Notes: a model not told the origin generated them from the sequence alone. Counted from the first letter of the stretch, positions 18,752 to 28,399 are shown. The stretch is 64,000 nucleotides of DNA from Gemmatimonadaceae bacterium (GCA_020851455.1 JADZCT010000041.1:62001-126000); one strand, 5' to 3'. A program made the numbers and translations.

Positions 18752-21049
18752 ATGCGGAAGTCAGTCATCGCCCTCGCCATCGCGGCAACCGTGCTTGGCC
18801 CGGCGGCGCCCCGAACGACGATCGGCCCATCGGTTGCTGGCTCCAAGGCAGACGTTGCGAGGTGGCAGCAGCGGGCCCGCGACGTCACGATAGTCCGCGA
18901 CGACTGGGGAATCGCCCACATCACCGGCAGGACCGACGCGGACGCGGTATTCGGCATGGTGTACGCCCAGGCGGAAGACGACTTCAACCGCGTCGAGACG
19001 AATTTCATCAACTCGCAGGGCCGGCTGGCAGAGGCCGAGGGTGAGGCGGCGATCTGGCGGGATCTGCGGATGAAGCTTTTCATTGACCCGGATTCCATGA
19101 AGGCGCTCTACGGGAAGAGCCCCGCTTGGCTGCAGACGCTGATGGTAGCGTGGGCCGATGGGCTCAACTACTACCTCGCGACGCACCAGAGCGTGAAGCC
19201 ACGCGTGATCGCGAGATTCGAACCGTGGATGGCGCTCACGTTCAGCGAGGGATCGATCGGCGGCGACATCGAGGCGGTGAATCTGAACGGGATCCAGGCG
19301 TTCTACTCAGGGACCGGCCTCAGGGCCGAGCCGGGCTCGGCTCGTGACGACGGCGCGGGCGTCGGCGCCGGGTCGGCGCTTGAACGCGCGGGAGCGGCGA
19401 CCTTCGACGCCAACGGTCTGTACAATGATAGCGAGCCGCGTGGTTCGAACGGGATGGTGGTGGCGCCGAAGAACACCAGGAACGGGCGCGCGCTGCTCCT
19501 CATCAACCCGCACACCTCGCACTACTTCCGCTCCGAGCTCCAGATGACGAGCGGCGAGGGGCTCAATGCCTACGGCGCCGCGACGTGGGGCCAGTTCTTC
19601 ATTTACCAGGGTTGGAACGAGCGCGCCGGATGGATGCATACCACGAGCGCGGTGGACGCAACCGACGACTACCTGGAGACCGTTTCGGAGAAGGATGGGA
19701 AGTATTACTACAAGTACGGGAACGAAGAGCGTCCCTTCATCGCGAAGCATGTCACGATCCCGTACAAGACGGCCTCCGGGATGGCGAAGCGCGAGTTCAC
19801 CGTGTACTACACGCACTTCGGACCCGTCATCAGGTCACAGGGCGGCAAGTGGGTGGCGTACCGGCTGATGCAGGATCCGGTGAACGCGCTGATTCAGAGC
19901 TACATGCGCACCAAGTCGCACACGATGGATGACTACAAGAAGTGGATGGCGCTGCACGGCAACTCGTCGAACAACACGGTGTACGCGAACGCCGACGGCG
20001 ACATCGCGTTCTTCTTCTCGAACTTCGTGCCGCGGCGTGACCCGAAGTTCGACTGGCGACAGCCGGTGGACGGCAGTGACCCGGCCACTGAATGGAAGGG
20101 GCTGCTACCGTTCGACGAGGTTCCCAACTCCGTGAATCCGGCGAGCGGATGGGCGTACAACTCGAACGACTGGCCGTGGGCAGCTTCGGGACCGAGCAGC
20201 CCCAGACGTGAGGATTTCCCGCCCTACGTTGACAAGGGGAGCGAGTCTCCGCGCGGGCGTCATGCGGTGATGGTGCTCGAGAACAAGAAGGACTTCGACA
20301 TCGAGGGGCTGCGCGCCGCGGCGTTCGACACCTACCTGCCCGGGTTCGAGCAGTCCATTCCGGCGCTGGTCGAGGCATACGACGCCACGCCGGCTTCGAA
20401 CCCGCTGAAGGCGAGGGTCGCCGACCAGGTCGAGCAACTCCGCAAGTGGGACCTTCGATGGAGCGTGTCGTCCGTGCCGACCACGCTCGCGATCTTCTAC
20501 ACGACGGCGCTTCAGCAGGCGGGCCGCGGAGCGGGGGGGCGCGGTGCCAGGGGTGGCGCAGCGGCAGGAGGCCGTGGCGGGGCGGCGGGTGGCGCGCCGA
20601 CGGCGGAGGCGCGGCTGCAGGCACTGGCCTCGGCGTGCGAGAAGCTCACGCAGGACTTCGGCAAGTGCAACACTCCGTGGGGTGAGGTCAACCGGTTTCA
20701 GCGGATCGTGAACACGATTGATCCGCAGTTCGACGACTCCAAGCCGAGTATCCCGGTTGGCTTTCCGTCGGCAACGTACGGGTCACTCGCGTCCTACGGC
20801 GCGCGCGCGTACCCGAACACGAAGAAGTGGTACGGCACCAGCGGGAACAGCTTCGTGGCGGTAGTCGAGTTCGGCAAGGATAGCGTGCGTGCCGTCGCGG
20901 TGACGGCGGGCGGCGAGAGCGGCGACGTGAAGTCGAGACACTTCAACGACCAGGCCGAGCGTTTCGTCACCGGGAACCTTCGGCCGGTGTACTTCTATCC
21001 GAACCAGCTGAAGGGGCACACGGAGCGCACTTATCACCCGGGCGAGTAG
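18752..21049 (+). CDS. Penicillin-acylase family (S45, Ntn-hydrolase) secreted amidase
   Basis: The precursor has 765 residues from the ATG at 18752, with AGGAG at 18741-18745; the start gives a signal peptide (MRKSVIALAIAATVLGPAAP). Like other S45 enzymes it should be self-cleaved into alpha and beta chains. The predicted new N-terminal nucleophile is Ser232 in PRGSNGMVVAP. Beta-chain signatures include LLINPHTSHYF, HTTSAVDATDDY and GNSSNNTVYANADGDIAFF. Natural substrates of such enzymes include acylated amino compounds such as N-acyl homoserine lactones; the substrate here is unknown. A Gly/Arg/Ala-rich insert of ~30 residues is encoded at about 20515-20600. Confidence 0.9.
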   Translation: MRKSVIALAIAATVLGPAAPRTTIGPSVAGSKADVARWQQRARDVTIVRDDWGIAHITGRTDADAVFGMVYAQAEDDFNRVETNFINSQGRLAEAEGEAAIWRDLRMKLFIDPDSMKALYGKSPAWLQTLMVAWADGLNYYLATHQSVKPRVIARFEPWMALTFSEGSIGGDIEAVNLNGIQAFYSGTGLRAEPGSARDDGAGVGAGSALERAGAATFDANGLYNDSEPRGSNGMVVAPKNTRNGRALLLINPHTSHYFRSELQMTSGEGLNAYGAATWGQFFIYQGWNERAGWMHTTSAVDATDDYLETVSEKDGKYYYKYGNEERPFIAKHVTIPYKTASGMAKREFTVYYTHFGPVIRSQGGKWVAYRLMQDPVNALIQSYMRTKSHTMDDYKKWMALHGNSSNNTVYANADGDIAFFFSNFVPRRDPKFDWRQPVDGSDPATEWKGLLPFDEVPNSVNPASGWAYNSNDWPWAASGPSSPRREDFPPYVDKGSESPRGRHAVMVLENKKDFDIEGLRAAAFDTYLPGFEQSIPALVEAYDATPASNPLKARVADQVEQLRKWDLRWSVSSVPTTLAIFYTTALQQAGRGAGGRGARGGAAAGGRGGAAGGAPTAEARLQALASACEKLTQDFGKCNTPWGEVNRFQRIVNTIDPQFDDSKPSIPVGFPSATYGSLASYGARAYPNTKKWYGTSGNSFVAVVEFGKDSVRAVAVTAGGESGDVKSRHFNDQAERFVTGNLRPVYFYPNQLKGHTERTYHPGE

Positions 21050-21063
21050 CGGCGGCTGGCGGG

Positions 21064-23739
21064 TCAGAGCCACGCCCTGAACCGCCGGATGTACCTGACC
21101 TTCAGGATCTGCGTCAGCACCATGTAGGAAATGAGGATGAGCAGGAGGAACGCGAAGAAGCCGGCCGGCGGCGGCTGGAATCCGGTGGTTGCACCGAACC
21201 GCGTGAAAGGAATCCACGCTCCGATGGCGATCACGAGACCTGTCATCGCGAGCACCGGCGCGGCTGCGCGGCTCTGCACGAACGGCACCTTTGCCGTGCG
21301 GATCATGTGAACGATCAGCGTCTGCGATACCAGCCCCTCGATGAACCAGCCAGCCTGAAAGAGCGGTGCCCGCGCCGGCGCATTTGCGCCAAACACGTAC
21401 CACAGCACGGCGAATGTGACAATGTCGAAGATCGAGCTGATCGGGCCGATCAGCACCATGAACCGCCCGATGTCATCCGCGCGCCACTTGCGCGGCTGGG
21501 CGAGGTACTCGGGATCCATGTTGTCGAACGGGATCGCCGTCTGCGACACGTCGTACAGCAGGTTCTGGATGAGCATCTGCACGGGCAGCATCGGCAGGAA
21601 CGGCAGGAACGCGCTCGCCACGAGCACGCTGAACACGTTCCCGAAGTTCGAGCTCGCGGCCATCTTGATGTACTTGATCGTGTTGCCGAAAGTGCGGCGC
21701 CCCTCGACTACTCCCTGCTCAAGCACCATTAGGCTCTTTTCGAGCAGGATGATATCGGCCGACTCCTTTGCGATATCCACGGCGGAGTCCACCGAAATTC
21801 CGACGTCCGCCTCGCGCAGCGCCCCCGCGTCGTTGATGCCGTCGCCCATGAACCCCACGGTGTGACCCGCCGCGCGCAGCGATCGCACGATCCTGACCTT
21901 GTCATCCGGGGCGAGCTTGCAGAAGACGGTCGTACCGTGCGCCAGCAGCCCAAGCGCGGCGTCATCCATCCCCGCGATCTCGGCGCCGAGGACGATGCGG
22001 CCCGGGTCGAGCCCGACATCGTGGCAGATCTTCCGGGAAACGAGGTCATTATCGCCGGTGAGGATCTTCACCGCCACTCCGTGGGCCGCCAGCGCGCGGA
22101 GCGCGGGCGCCGCGGTTTCCTTGGGCGGGTCAAGGAACCCGATGAAGCCGGCAAGAACGAGCCCCGACTCGTCGGCCACGTGGTATGGCCCGCTGCGCGG
22201 CTCGAAGTCACGGTAAGCCACGGCTACAGCGCGGAACCCATCCTCGTTCATCTCGGCGACGAGCCCGCGCGCGTCCGCCAGCGTCGTGGCGTCGAGGGGA
22301 ATCACCCGATCCTCGTCGTGCACCTGCGTGCAGATCGCAAGTATCTCCTCGGCCGCGCCCTTGCAGATGAGCTGGTGGTGCCGGCCTTCGTGGTCCACCA
22401 CGACGGACATCCGCCGGCGTGAGAAATCGAACGGGATCTCGTCAACCTTGCCGTAGGCCTTGTCAATCGCCATCTCGCGCTTGATTTCCCCGTGCTCGAG
22501 CACCGCCACGTCGAGCAGGTTCCTGAGTCCCGTCTGGTAGTAAGAGTTCAGGTATGCGAGCGAAAGGACCCAGTCGTCCTCCTCCCCGATCGCATTGACG
22601 TAGCGCTCCAGCACCACCTTGTCCTGCGTAAGCGTGCCAGTCTTGTCGGCGCAGAGGACGTCCATCGCGCCGAAGTTCTGGATGGAGTTCAGGCGCTTCA
22701 CGATTGTCTTGTGCTTCGACATCGTCACGGCACCGCGGGCGAGGTTCGCTGTCACGACCATCGGCAGCATCTCGGGAGTGAGCCCCACGGCAACAGCGAG
22801 CCCGAAGAGGAACGCCTCCATCGGGCTTCCCTTGGTGAGCCAGTTGATCAGGAACACAACGGGCACCATGACAAGCATGAACGAGATCAGCAGCCAGCTC
22901 ACCTTCTTCACGCCGATGTCGAACGCGGTCATCGTGCGCTGGCCAACCAGCCCCCGCGCCATCCCGCCAACGACGGTGCGGTTGCCGGTGCTCACGACCA
23001 CGGCGCTCGCCGTTCCGCTCACGACGCTCGTGCCGAGGAAGCAGATGGAGGCCAGTTCAGTCAGCCCGGGAGAGCCGGTGACGGCTATCGCGTGCTCGCT
23101 CTTCTCGACCGGAAGGGCCTCGCCGGTGAGCGCGGCCTGGCTGACGAAGAGATCCTTGGCTGCGAGGACGCGAACGTCGGCGGGCACCATGTCGCCCGCC
23201 GAGAGATACACGACGTCACCCGGCACCAGATCGTCCATCTGAACTTCACGGCGGCGCATGGCCGGGGTGGATTCGGGCGCGAAGTCATCGCCTTGGCGCT
23301 CGACGCTGGCGCGCGTGCGGACCATGGCCCTCAGCTCTTCGGCTGCCTTGCTCGACCGGAATTCCTGGGCGAACCGGAGGCCCGTGCTGAGCACGACCAT
23401 CACGCCAATGATGATGCCCGCCTCGTGATCCCCGGTCGCCGCGGAAAGGGTCGCGAGGACGGCCAGCACGAGGTTGAACGGGGCGAGGAAAGCATGCCAG
23501 AGCTGTGCATACCACCCCGGCGGTTTCTCGTGGGCGATGGCGTTCGGGCCAACCTTGGCCCGTCGCGCCGCTGCCTCGTCGTCCGTGAGCCCGCCGCGCG
23601 AGGTTCCGAGCTGCACGAGCACGGCGTCGGCGTCGAGCCCCGCCAGCCGGGCGAGCTCGCCGGTGCGAGCCGGGATGGCGCCCGCATCGCGGCGGGGATC
23701 GTCACGTTTCGATTGCGATGCCGCCGCGGGAGTACTCAC
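21064..23739 (-). CDS. mgtA: MgtA-type P-type ATPase (P3B, Mg2+ import)
   Basis: This inner-membrane ATPase has 891 residues if it starts at the GTG at 23739, preceded by AGGAAGAGG; earlier in-frame starts are possible. The cation-ATPase N domain precedes the first helix pair. The phosphorylation site is CADKTGTLTQD, the nucleotide domain has ICKGAAEE, and the hinge has MGDGINDAGAL. Near the C-terminus LLYDVSQTAIPFDNMDPEYL and QPRKW are diagnostic of the magnesium-transporting P3B subgroup. It imports Mg2+ down the membrane potential using ATP. No Mg-responsive leader or PhoPQ-like genes are evident. It is convergent with the S45 acylase (15 bp between stops). Confidence 0.92.
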   Translation of the reverse strand: MSTPAAASQSKRDDPRRDAGAIPARTGELARLAGLDADAVLVQLGTSRGGLTDDEAAARRAKVGPNAIAHEKPPGWYAQLWHAFLAPFNLVLAVLATLSAATGDHEAGIIIGVMVVLSTGLRFAQEFRSSKAAEELRAMVRTRASVERQGDDFAPESTPAMRRREVQMDDLVPGDVVYLSAGDMVPADVRVLAAKDLFVSQAALTGEALPVEKSEHAIAVTGSPGLTELASICFLGTSVVSGTASAVVVSTGNRTVVGGMARGLVGQRTMTAFDIGVKKVSWLLISFMLVMVPVVFLINWLTKGSPMEAFLFGLAVAVGLTPEMLPMVVTANLARGAVTMSKHKTIVKRLNSIQNFGAMDVLCADKTGTLTQDKVVLERYVNAIGEEDDWVLSLAYLNSYYQTGLRNLLDVAVLEHGEIKREMAIDKAYGKVDEIPFDFSRRRMSVVVDHEGRHHQLICKGAAEEILAICTQVHDEDRVIPLDATTLADARGLVAEMNEDGFRAVAVAYRDFEPRSGPYHVADESGLVLAGFIGFLDPPKETAAPALRALAAHGVAVKILTGDNDLVSRKICHDVGLDPGRIVLGAEIAGMDDAALGLLAHGTTVFCKLAPDDKVRIVRSLRAAGHTVGFMGDGINDAGALREADVGISVDSAVDIAKESADIILLEKSLMVLEQGVVEGRRTFGNTIKYIKMAASSNFGNVFSVLVASAFLPFLPMLPVQMLIQNLLYDVSQTAIPFDNMDPEYLAQPRKWRADDIGRFMVLIGPISSIFDIVTFAVLWYVFGANAPARAPLFQAGWFIEGLVSQTLIVHMIRTAKVPFVQSRAAAPVLAMTGLVIAIGAWIPFTRFGATTGFQPPPAGFFAFLLLILISYMVLTQILKVRYIRRFRAWL

Positions 23740-23904
23740 CTCGACCTCTTCCTCGACGTGGACACTTGAGCAAGGGGGGGGCGCAGGAATGTACGCTGGA
23801 AGTCCCGCCTGAGCGCAACGCCTCGTTGCCCGGTGGCAGTCCCGCACTGCAAATTTCGCTCATGAAGCGTTCGGGCGGTCTGGCAACACGAGGCCGGGAG
23901 TAGC

Positions 23905-24876
23905 GTGCCCGCGATCGCACTGGATCGCCTCCGGCGCGAGTTCGGGTCGCTCGCGGCCGTCGAGGGGTTGTCGCTCGATATCGGCGAAGGCGAGTTCTTC
24001 GGGCTGCTCGGCCCGAATGGCGCCGGCAAGACAACGACGCTCCTCATGCTTACGACGCTGCTCCGCCCCACAAGCGGAACGGCGCTGGTCGGCGGATTCG
24101 ATATCGTCACGCAGCCGCTCCACGTGCGGCGCTCGATCGGGATCGTGTTCCAGGACCCGAGTTCCGACGACACCCTGACGGGCTACGAAAACCTCAAGCT
24201 CCACGGCATGCTTTACCACATGGAGCCCGGGCTCAGGGAGCGGCGCATTTCTGAAGTGCTGGAGCTGGTTGACCTGACCGACCGCAAGGATGGGATCGTC
24301 AAGCACTACTCGGGCGGGATGCGCCGCCGGCTCGAGCTCGCGCGCGGTCTCATGCACCGGCCGCGGGTGCTCTTCCTCGACGAGCCGACGCTCGGACTCG
24401 ACCCGCAGTCGCGCGAGCATATCTGGGACTACGTCGAGCGCCTGGTGGAGGCCGAGGGGATCACGGTGGTGCTGACGACGCACTACATGGAGGAGGCCGA
24501 CCGACTCTGCGACAGGATCGCGATCGTGGATCACGGACGCATCGTGGCGCTCGATACGCCCGCGGAGCTCAAGACCGTCCTGGGAGGCGACGTCATTACC
24601 GTCCGCGCGGCCGCACCCGGTCTCGATGCGGTACGCGCGCTTGGGATAGCCGAGCGCATCGAGCGCCAGGACGGCGCAGTGGCGATCACCGTCCGCGACG
24701 CGCGCACCGCGCTGCAGCCGGTGCTCCATGCGATCGGGCCGGTCGAGTCAGTCGAGGTGCGTCCGGCAACGCTCGAAGACGTATTCATGCACTACACGGG
24801 CCGCGAGATGCGGGATGTGTCGGCGGAGGGGGGATGGGCACAGCGCTCGATGCGGCTGCGCTCCGGAACGAGATAG
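23905..24876 (+). CDS. ABC transporter ATP-binding protein (DrrA-like)
   Basis: This 323-residue nucleotide-binding subunit starts at a GTG at 23905 with GGGAG upstream. Walker A is GPNGAGKTT, the Q-loop is VFQDPSSDDTLTGYENL, the signature is HYSGGMRRRLELA, Walker B is VLFLDEPTLGLDP, and the switch His lies in LTTHYMEEAD. The C-terminal extension (ELKTVLGGDVITV ... LEDVFMHYTGREMRD) is that of the daunorubicin-resistance DrrA/DUF4162 family. Its last 43 bases overlap the permease gene, so the pair forms a coupled two-gene exporter operon. The cargo is unknown; drugs, lipids or polysaccharides are family options. Confidence 0.92.
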   Translation: MPAIALDRLRREFGSLAAVEGLSLDIGEGEFFGLLGPNGAGKTTTLLMLTTLLRPTSGTALVGGFDIVTQPLHVRRSIGIVFQDPSSDDTLTGYENLKLHGMLYHMEPGLRERRISEVLELVDLTDRKDGIVKHYSGGMRRRLELARGLMHRPRVLFLDEPTLGLDPQSREHIWDYVERLVEAEGITVVLTTHYMEEADRLCDRIAIVDHGRIVALDTPAELKTVLGGDVITVRAAAPGLDAVRALGIAERIERQDGAVAITVRDARTALQPVLHAIGPVESVEVRPATLEDVFMHYTGREMRDVSAEGGWAQRSMRLRSGTR

Positions 24877-25634
24877 GCGGCATAGCCGCCATCTGGTACC
24901 GCGAGTGGAAAGTCTTTCTCCGCGAGAAGTCGCGGATCGTCGCGTCAATCGTGAACCCGATCCTCTGGCTCGTCGTCTTTGGAGGCGGCCTGGGGCGCAA
25001 CGTCACTGTGCCCGGCACGAGCTACCAGGCGTTCATCTTCCCCGGGATCCTCGCGCAGGCCGCGCTCTTCTCCTCGGTTTTCTTTGGTGTTTACATCGTC
25101 TGGGACCGGAAGATTGACTTCCTGAAGGAGGTCCTCGTAGCGCCCATCTCGCGGACATCCGTGTTCCTGGGCAAGGTGGCAGGCGGCGCGACCGACTCCG
25201 TGGTCCAGTCGCTGATCCTGCTCGTGCTTGGCGCGATCCTGGGCGCAGCGGGTATCCTCCCGGGCCTCAGCATCACGCCGGCGTCCTTCGGCGCGGCGCT
25301 GCTGATCCTTGCCCTTGCGATCTCGGGACTCGTAAGCGTCGGACTCATCGTCGGGGCCATGATGGACAGCCCCGAGGGCTTCCAGCTCGTGTCGAGCTTT
25401 CTGCTCTTCCCCGCGTTCTTCCTCTCGGGCGCGCTCTTCCCGATTGACCGGCTGCCCGCGTGGCTCACGCCGTTCGTGCTCGCAGATCCGCTGACTTACT
25501 CCGTTGATGCCCTTCGCCACGCGATCCTGGGCACGGCGCACTTCCCGCTCGCGCTCGACATCGGAGTGCTTGGCGTGTTCCTCGCCGCCATGGTGTGGCT
25601 CGGAAGCCGTGCATTCGACCGCATGAGGATCTGA
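24834..25634 (+). CDS. ABC-2 type permease (DrrB-like)
   Basis: This 266-residue integral membrane subunit pairs with the overlapping ATPase gene. Six hydrophobic helices are visible, with the ABC-2 arrangement: an N-terminal amphipathic stretch (IAAIWYREWKVFLREKSR) and first helix (NPILWLVVFGGGLG). The central FFGVYIVWDRKIDFLKEVLV motif and the late FFLSGALFPIDRLP loop are typical of DrrB/NodJ-type permeases. The ATG at 24834 lies 43 bases inside the ATPase gene, with GGAGGGGGG just upstream. The complex would export an unidentified substrate across the inner membrane. Confidence 0.9.
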   Translation: MGTALDAAALRNEIGGIAAIWYREWKVFLREKSRIVASIVNPILWLVVFGGGLGRNVTVPGTSYQAFIFPGILAQAALFSSVFFGVYIVWDRKIDFLKEVLVAPISRTSVFLGKVAGGATDSVVQSLILLVLGAILGAAGILPGLSITPASFGAALLILALAISGLVSVGLIVGAMMDSPEGFQLVSSFLLFPAFFLSGALFPIDRLPAWLTPFVLADPLTYSVDALRHAILGTAHFPLALDIGVLGVFLAAMVWLGSRAFDRMRI

Positions 25635-25662
25635 TGTCTTCACAAGCCACGCCGGACAGGCA

Positions 25663-26298
25663 ATGATTTCCTGCGACTGCGCCGCCAACCATGCACGGAA
25701 GCGGATCGTCCTCACCGGGGGGCCGGGTTCCGGCAAGACAGCCGTGCTCGAGCTGATCAGGATCTTCTTCTGCAGGCACGTGGTGCGGCTGCGCGAAGCG
25801 GCGGGGATCGTCTTTGGCGGCGGGTTCCCGCGCAGCGCCGAGGTGCCCGCGCGGCAGGCGGGCCAGCGGGCGATCTTCCACGTGCAGCGCGAACTCGAGT
25901 GCGTGGCGGACGCACAGAACGCAGCAGTGGTGCTCTGCGACCGCGGCACCGTTGACGGCGCCGCGTACTGGCTGGGCGAAAGTGACCTCTTTTCCTCCGT
26001 TGGCACGACCCTCGAAGCCGAGCTGCGTCGCTACGATTCAGTGATCCACCTCCGCACGCCGTCGGCCGACAACGGCTACGACCACACCAACCCGCTGCGC
26101 ACCGAGACGGCACGTGAGGCGGCGGTGATTGACGAACGTCTGAAGCGCTTTTGGTCGCCACATCCCCGCGTACACGAGGTCCCGGCAACGCAGGACTTCC
26201 TCACCAAGGCCACGCGCGCGCTGGCGTTGTTGCGCGCGGAAGTGCCTACCTGCTGCCGAACGGGCCTGGTGGACTTCCCCTGGAACCACCAGATGTAA
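25663..26298 (+). CDS. AAA_28-type P-loop NTPase
   Basis: This 211-residue soluble protein carries a clear Walker A near the N-terminus (LTGGPGSGKTAVLELI). A Walker B-like aspartate follows in VVLCDRGTVDGAAYW. The DRG-x-x-DG pattern and the late YDSVIHLRTP and IDERLKRFWSPHP segments fit the AAA_28/NadR-like kinase group (Ttd14-like proteins), which may phosphorylate small molecules or nucleotides. It is 28 bp downstream of the ABC permease gene and could share its transcript, but no functional link is evident. The exact substrate is unknown. Confidence 0.75.
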   Translation: MISCDCAANHARKRIVLTGGPGSGKTAVLELIRIFFCRHVVRLREAAGIVFGGGFPRSAEVPARQAGQRAIFHVQRELECVADAQNAAVVLCDRGTVDGAAYWLGESDLFSSVGTTLEAELRRYDSVIHLRTPSADNGYDHTNPLRTETAREAAVIDERLKRFWSPHPRVHEVPATQDFLTKATRALALLRAEVPTCCRTGLVDFPWNHQM

Positions 26299-26448
26299 GC
26301 CGTTCCCTCACGCGGCGGTGATGCTTTCGCCGATTGAGCGCTGATACGGGGCCTCGCAGGATTAGTACGGAAAGCCGGGGATTCGCGGTGCCGACCCGAC
26401 CGGATGTCGCGGAACCACCGTGCCTCGACTGCTCCGCGGGAACTGATC

Positions 26449-27186
26449 ATGCAGACGCTCTTCCACGATCGCCGTGATGCTGGCGCAGCGCTGGGTCATG
26501 AGCTGCGCGGCAAACCGCTGCGCGACCCGCTGGTACTCGGCCTCCCGCGCGGCGGAGTCCCGGTCGCAGACGAGGTGGCGGCAGCCCTCGACGCGCCTCT
26601 GGACGTGCTCGTCGTGCGCAAGATCGGCGTCCCGGGGCATGAGGAGCTCGCCATGGGAGCGATCGCCGCTGGCGGGGTGCTGGTTCTCATGCATTCCCTC
26701 CTCGGGCAGCTTGGAATTGACCGGACCACGATTGACGGCGTGGTGCAGCACGAGACAGCAGAGTTGCTCCGACGCGAGCGTGAATACCGAGGCGCGCGGC
26801 CTTTCCCGGACGTGCGCGGGCGCACCGTGATCGTTGTGGACGATGGAGTCGCGACCGGGGCCACGATGATGGCAGCGATCCGCGCGCTTCGTGCGATGGA
26901 AGCCGGGCGTATCGTGGCGGCTGCGCCCGTCGTGTCGCGCCAGGCGGCCGGCGACCTGGCGGAACTGGCCGACGACGTCGCGTTCGTCGCGCTCCCGGAG
27001 CCGTTCTACGGCGTGGGCGCGTTCTACCGGGACTTCAGGCAAACCACGGACGAGGAGGTCCGGGCGCTGCTGGCCGACGCCGCGGCAAGGATCGCGCGGC
27101 CGTGTGCGGTGGAGCCGTTGGAACGGACGGCGCCTTGGGAGCGCGGCGGCATCGAGTTGCCCAAGACATACCCGAGCGCCCCATGA
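26449..27186 (+). CDS. Phosphoribosyltransferase-family protein
   Basis: This 245-residue protein begins at an ATG at 26449 (MQTLFHDRRDAGAALGHEL). It belongs to the type I PRTase fold. The PRPP-binding loop is TVIVVDDGVATGATMMAAI, and the early loop VLGLPRGGVPVADEVA is typical of the group often annotated as predicted phosphoribosyltransferase. Its stop codon overlaps the ATG of the alpha/beta hydrolase gene (ATGA). In several actinobacteria a homologous PRTase domain and a dienelactone-hydrolase domain are fused in one polypeptide, so the two gene products probably act together. The substrate pair is unknown. Confidence 0.85.
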   Translation: MQTLFHDRRDAGAALGHELRGKPLRDPLVLGLPRGGVPVADEVAAALDAPLDVLVVRKIGVPGHEELAMGAIAAGGVLVLMHSLLGQLGIDRTTIDGVVQHETAELLRREREYRGARPFPDVRGRTVIVVDDGVATGATMMAAIRALRAMEAGRIVAAAPVVSRQAAGDLAELADDVAFVALPEPFYGVGAFYRDFRQTTDEEVRALLADAAARIARPCAVEPLERTAPWERGGIELPKTYPSAP

Positions 27187-27893
27187 ACGACGGAACGCGC
27201 GCGCACGGCTACACACCTCAGCCGGCCGCGGTGCCACAGACGATCACGGTCCCCATTCCCGGAGCGACCAGCGTGCTCGCCGGGGATCTGACGGTCCCGG
27301 GAAACGCCACCGGCCTGGTGATATTCGCGCACGGAAGCGGTTCCAGCCGGCTCAGCCCCCGCAATCGCCTCGTGGCACAAGTGCTCCAGTCCTATGGCTT
27401 GGCGACGCTGCTCTTCGACCTGCTCACGCCAGCCGAGGAAATGGCGGACGCCGAGACAGCTTGCCTGAGGTTCGATATTCCACTCCTCGCGGCCCGCCTG
27501 GCGGCTGTCACCGCGTGGGTAGCGACGCAGCCGCGCCTTCGCGGCCTGCCGATTGGCTACTTTGGCGCCAGCACGGGCGCCGCCGCGGCGCTCGTAACCG
27601 CGGCCGACACCCCCACCGCCGTTGCCGCGGTAGTTTCGCGCGGCGGGCGGCCTGACCTCGCCGCCGACCGGCTGCAAGCCGTACGCGCGCCGACGTTGCT
27701 CATCGTGGGTGAATGCGACCCAGTCGTGATCGGCCTCAACATCGAGGCGCGGCGGAAGCTGGGCGCGCACTCGGCGATGAAGGTCGTGCCCCACGCGACG
27801 CATCTTTTCCCGGAGCCCGGCACGCTCGAAGAGGTAGCGCGCCTGACAGCCGAGTGGTTTGCCCGCTACCTCCGCCCAGCCCCGTCAGCGTAG
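27183..27893 (+). CDS. Dienelactone-hydrolase-like alpha/beta hydrolase
   Basis: This 236-residue protein starts at an ATG at 27183 that overlaps the PRTase stop (ATGA), so translation is coupled. Features are the oxyanion stretch VIFAHGSGSSRLSPRN, the nucleophile elbow GYFGASTGAAAAL (Ser), the acid in IVGECDPVV (Asp), and the catalytic His in VPHATHLFPEPG. This is the usual order of a Ser-Asp-His triad, and the length fits the dienelactone hydrolase/DUF-type cytosolic hydrolases. It heads a short run of small unknown genes. The substrate is unknown. Confidence 0.87.
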   Translation: MNDGTRAHGYTPQPAAVPQTITVPIPGATSVLAGDLTVPGNATGLVIFAHGSGSSRLSPRNRLVAQVLQSYGLATLLFDLLTPAEEMADAETACLRFDIPLLAARLAAVTAWVATQPRLRGLPIGYFGASTGAAAALVTAADTPTAVAAVVSRGGRPDLAADRLQAVRAPTLLIVGECDPVVIGLNIEARRKLGAHSAMKVVPHATHLFPEPGTLEEVARLTAEWFARYLRPAPSA

Positions 27894-27899
27894 AGCAGA

Positions 27900-28175
27900 G
27901 TGCAGTACATCGAGCTGCGCCTTCGCGACGTCCAGCAGGTGATCAACTCACTGTATCCGTCGCCTTCTCTCGTGAAGGACCTGGACGCAAAGGCTGGGCG
28001 CTTCACCGTCGGCTGGTCGCGCGAGATCCCTCCCGCCGAGGCCGTCGGACGCGGGATCCGCGTTGCGCGCGAGTTCACGAGAGAGGAAGCCGCGACCATA
28101 GCTGACGCCGTGCACCACTATTTCGGTGCACACCAACCGTATGGGCCGTGTACGTGCGAGCCGACCCGACCATGA
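27900..28175 (+). CDS. Small protein of unknown function
   Basis: This 91-residue product reads VQYIELRLRDVQQVINSLYP from a GTG at 27900, six bases after the hydrolase stop. It appears soluble, mixed alpha/beta, with two Cys near the end (GPCTCEP) and a His-rich stretch (DAVHHYFGAHQ). Evidence that it is a real gene is its position inside a compact operon and the ATGA overlap of its stop with the next ORF. I cannot assign a family. The start could be wrong, since the ribosome site (GAGCAG) is weak. Confidence 0.5.
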   Translation: MQYIELRLRDVQQVINSLYPSPSLVKDLDAKAGRFTVGWSREIPPAEAVGRGIRVAREFTREEAATIADAVHHYFGAHQPYGPCTCEPTRP

Positions 28176-28393
28176 CCGGCTGGGTGGCGATGTGGCGGCC
28201 GATGCAGATGTACCTTTATGAGTGGTGGCCGGTGCGCCGGGAGATCCGGAACCACGGGCACCTCGCGACGATACCCATCGAGATCTCTTCCGGTGACCAA
28301 CGGAAGCCCTGCCCCCTCTTCCACGATTTCGCCAGACCCACGACCATGCACGACGCCATCGTACCGCACCACCCTGACCGCCGAAGGCGATAG
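28172..28393 (+). CDS. Small Trp/Met-rich protein of unknown function
   Basis: This 73-residue ORF starts at an ATG (28172) that overlaps the previous stop (ATGA). The N-terminal half is rich in Met and Trp (MTGWVAMWRPMQMYLYEWWP) and the C-terminal half is polar with several His. It may associate with the membrane, but no full helix is certain. It ends six bases before the acyltransferase gene. No family is recognised; the coupling on both sides is the main reason to list it. Confidence 0.42.
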   Translation: MTGWVAMWRPMQMYLYEWWPVRREIRNHGHLATIPIEISSGDQRKPCPLFHDFARPTTMHDAIVPHHPDRRRR

Positions 28394-28399
28394 GCGAAC

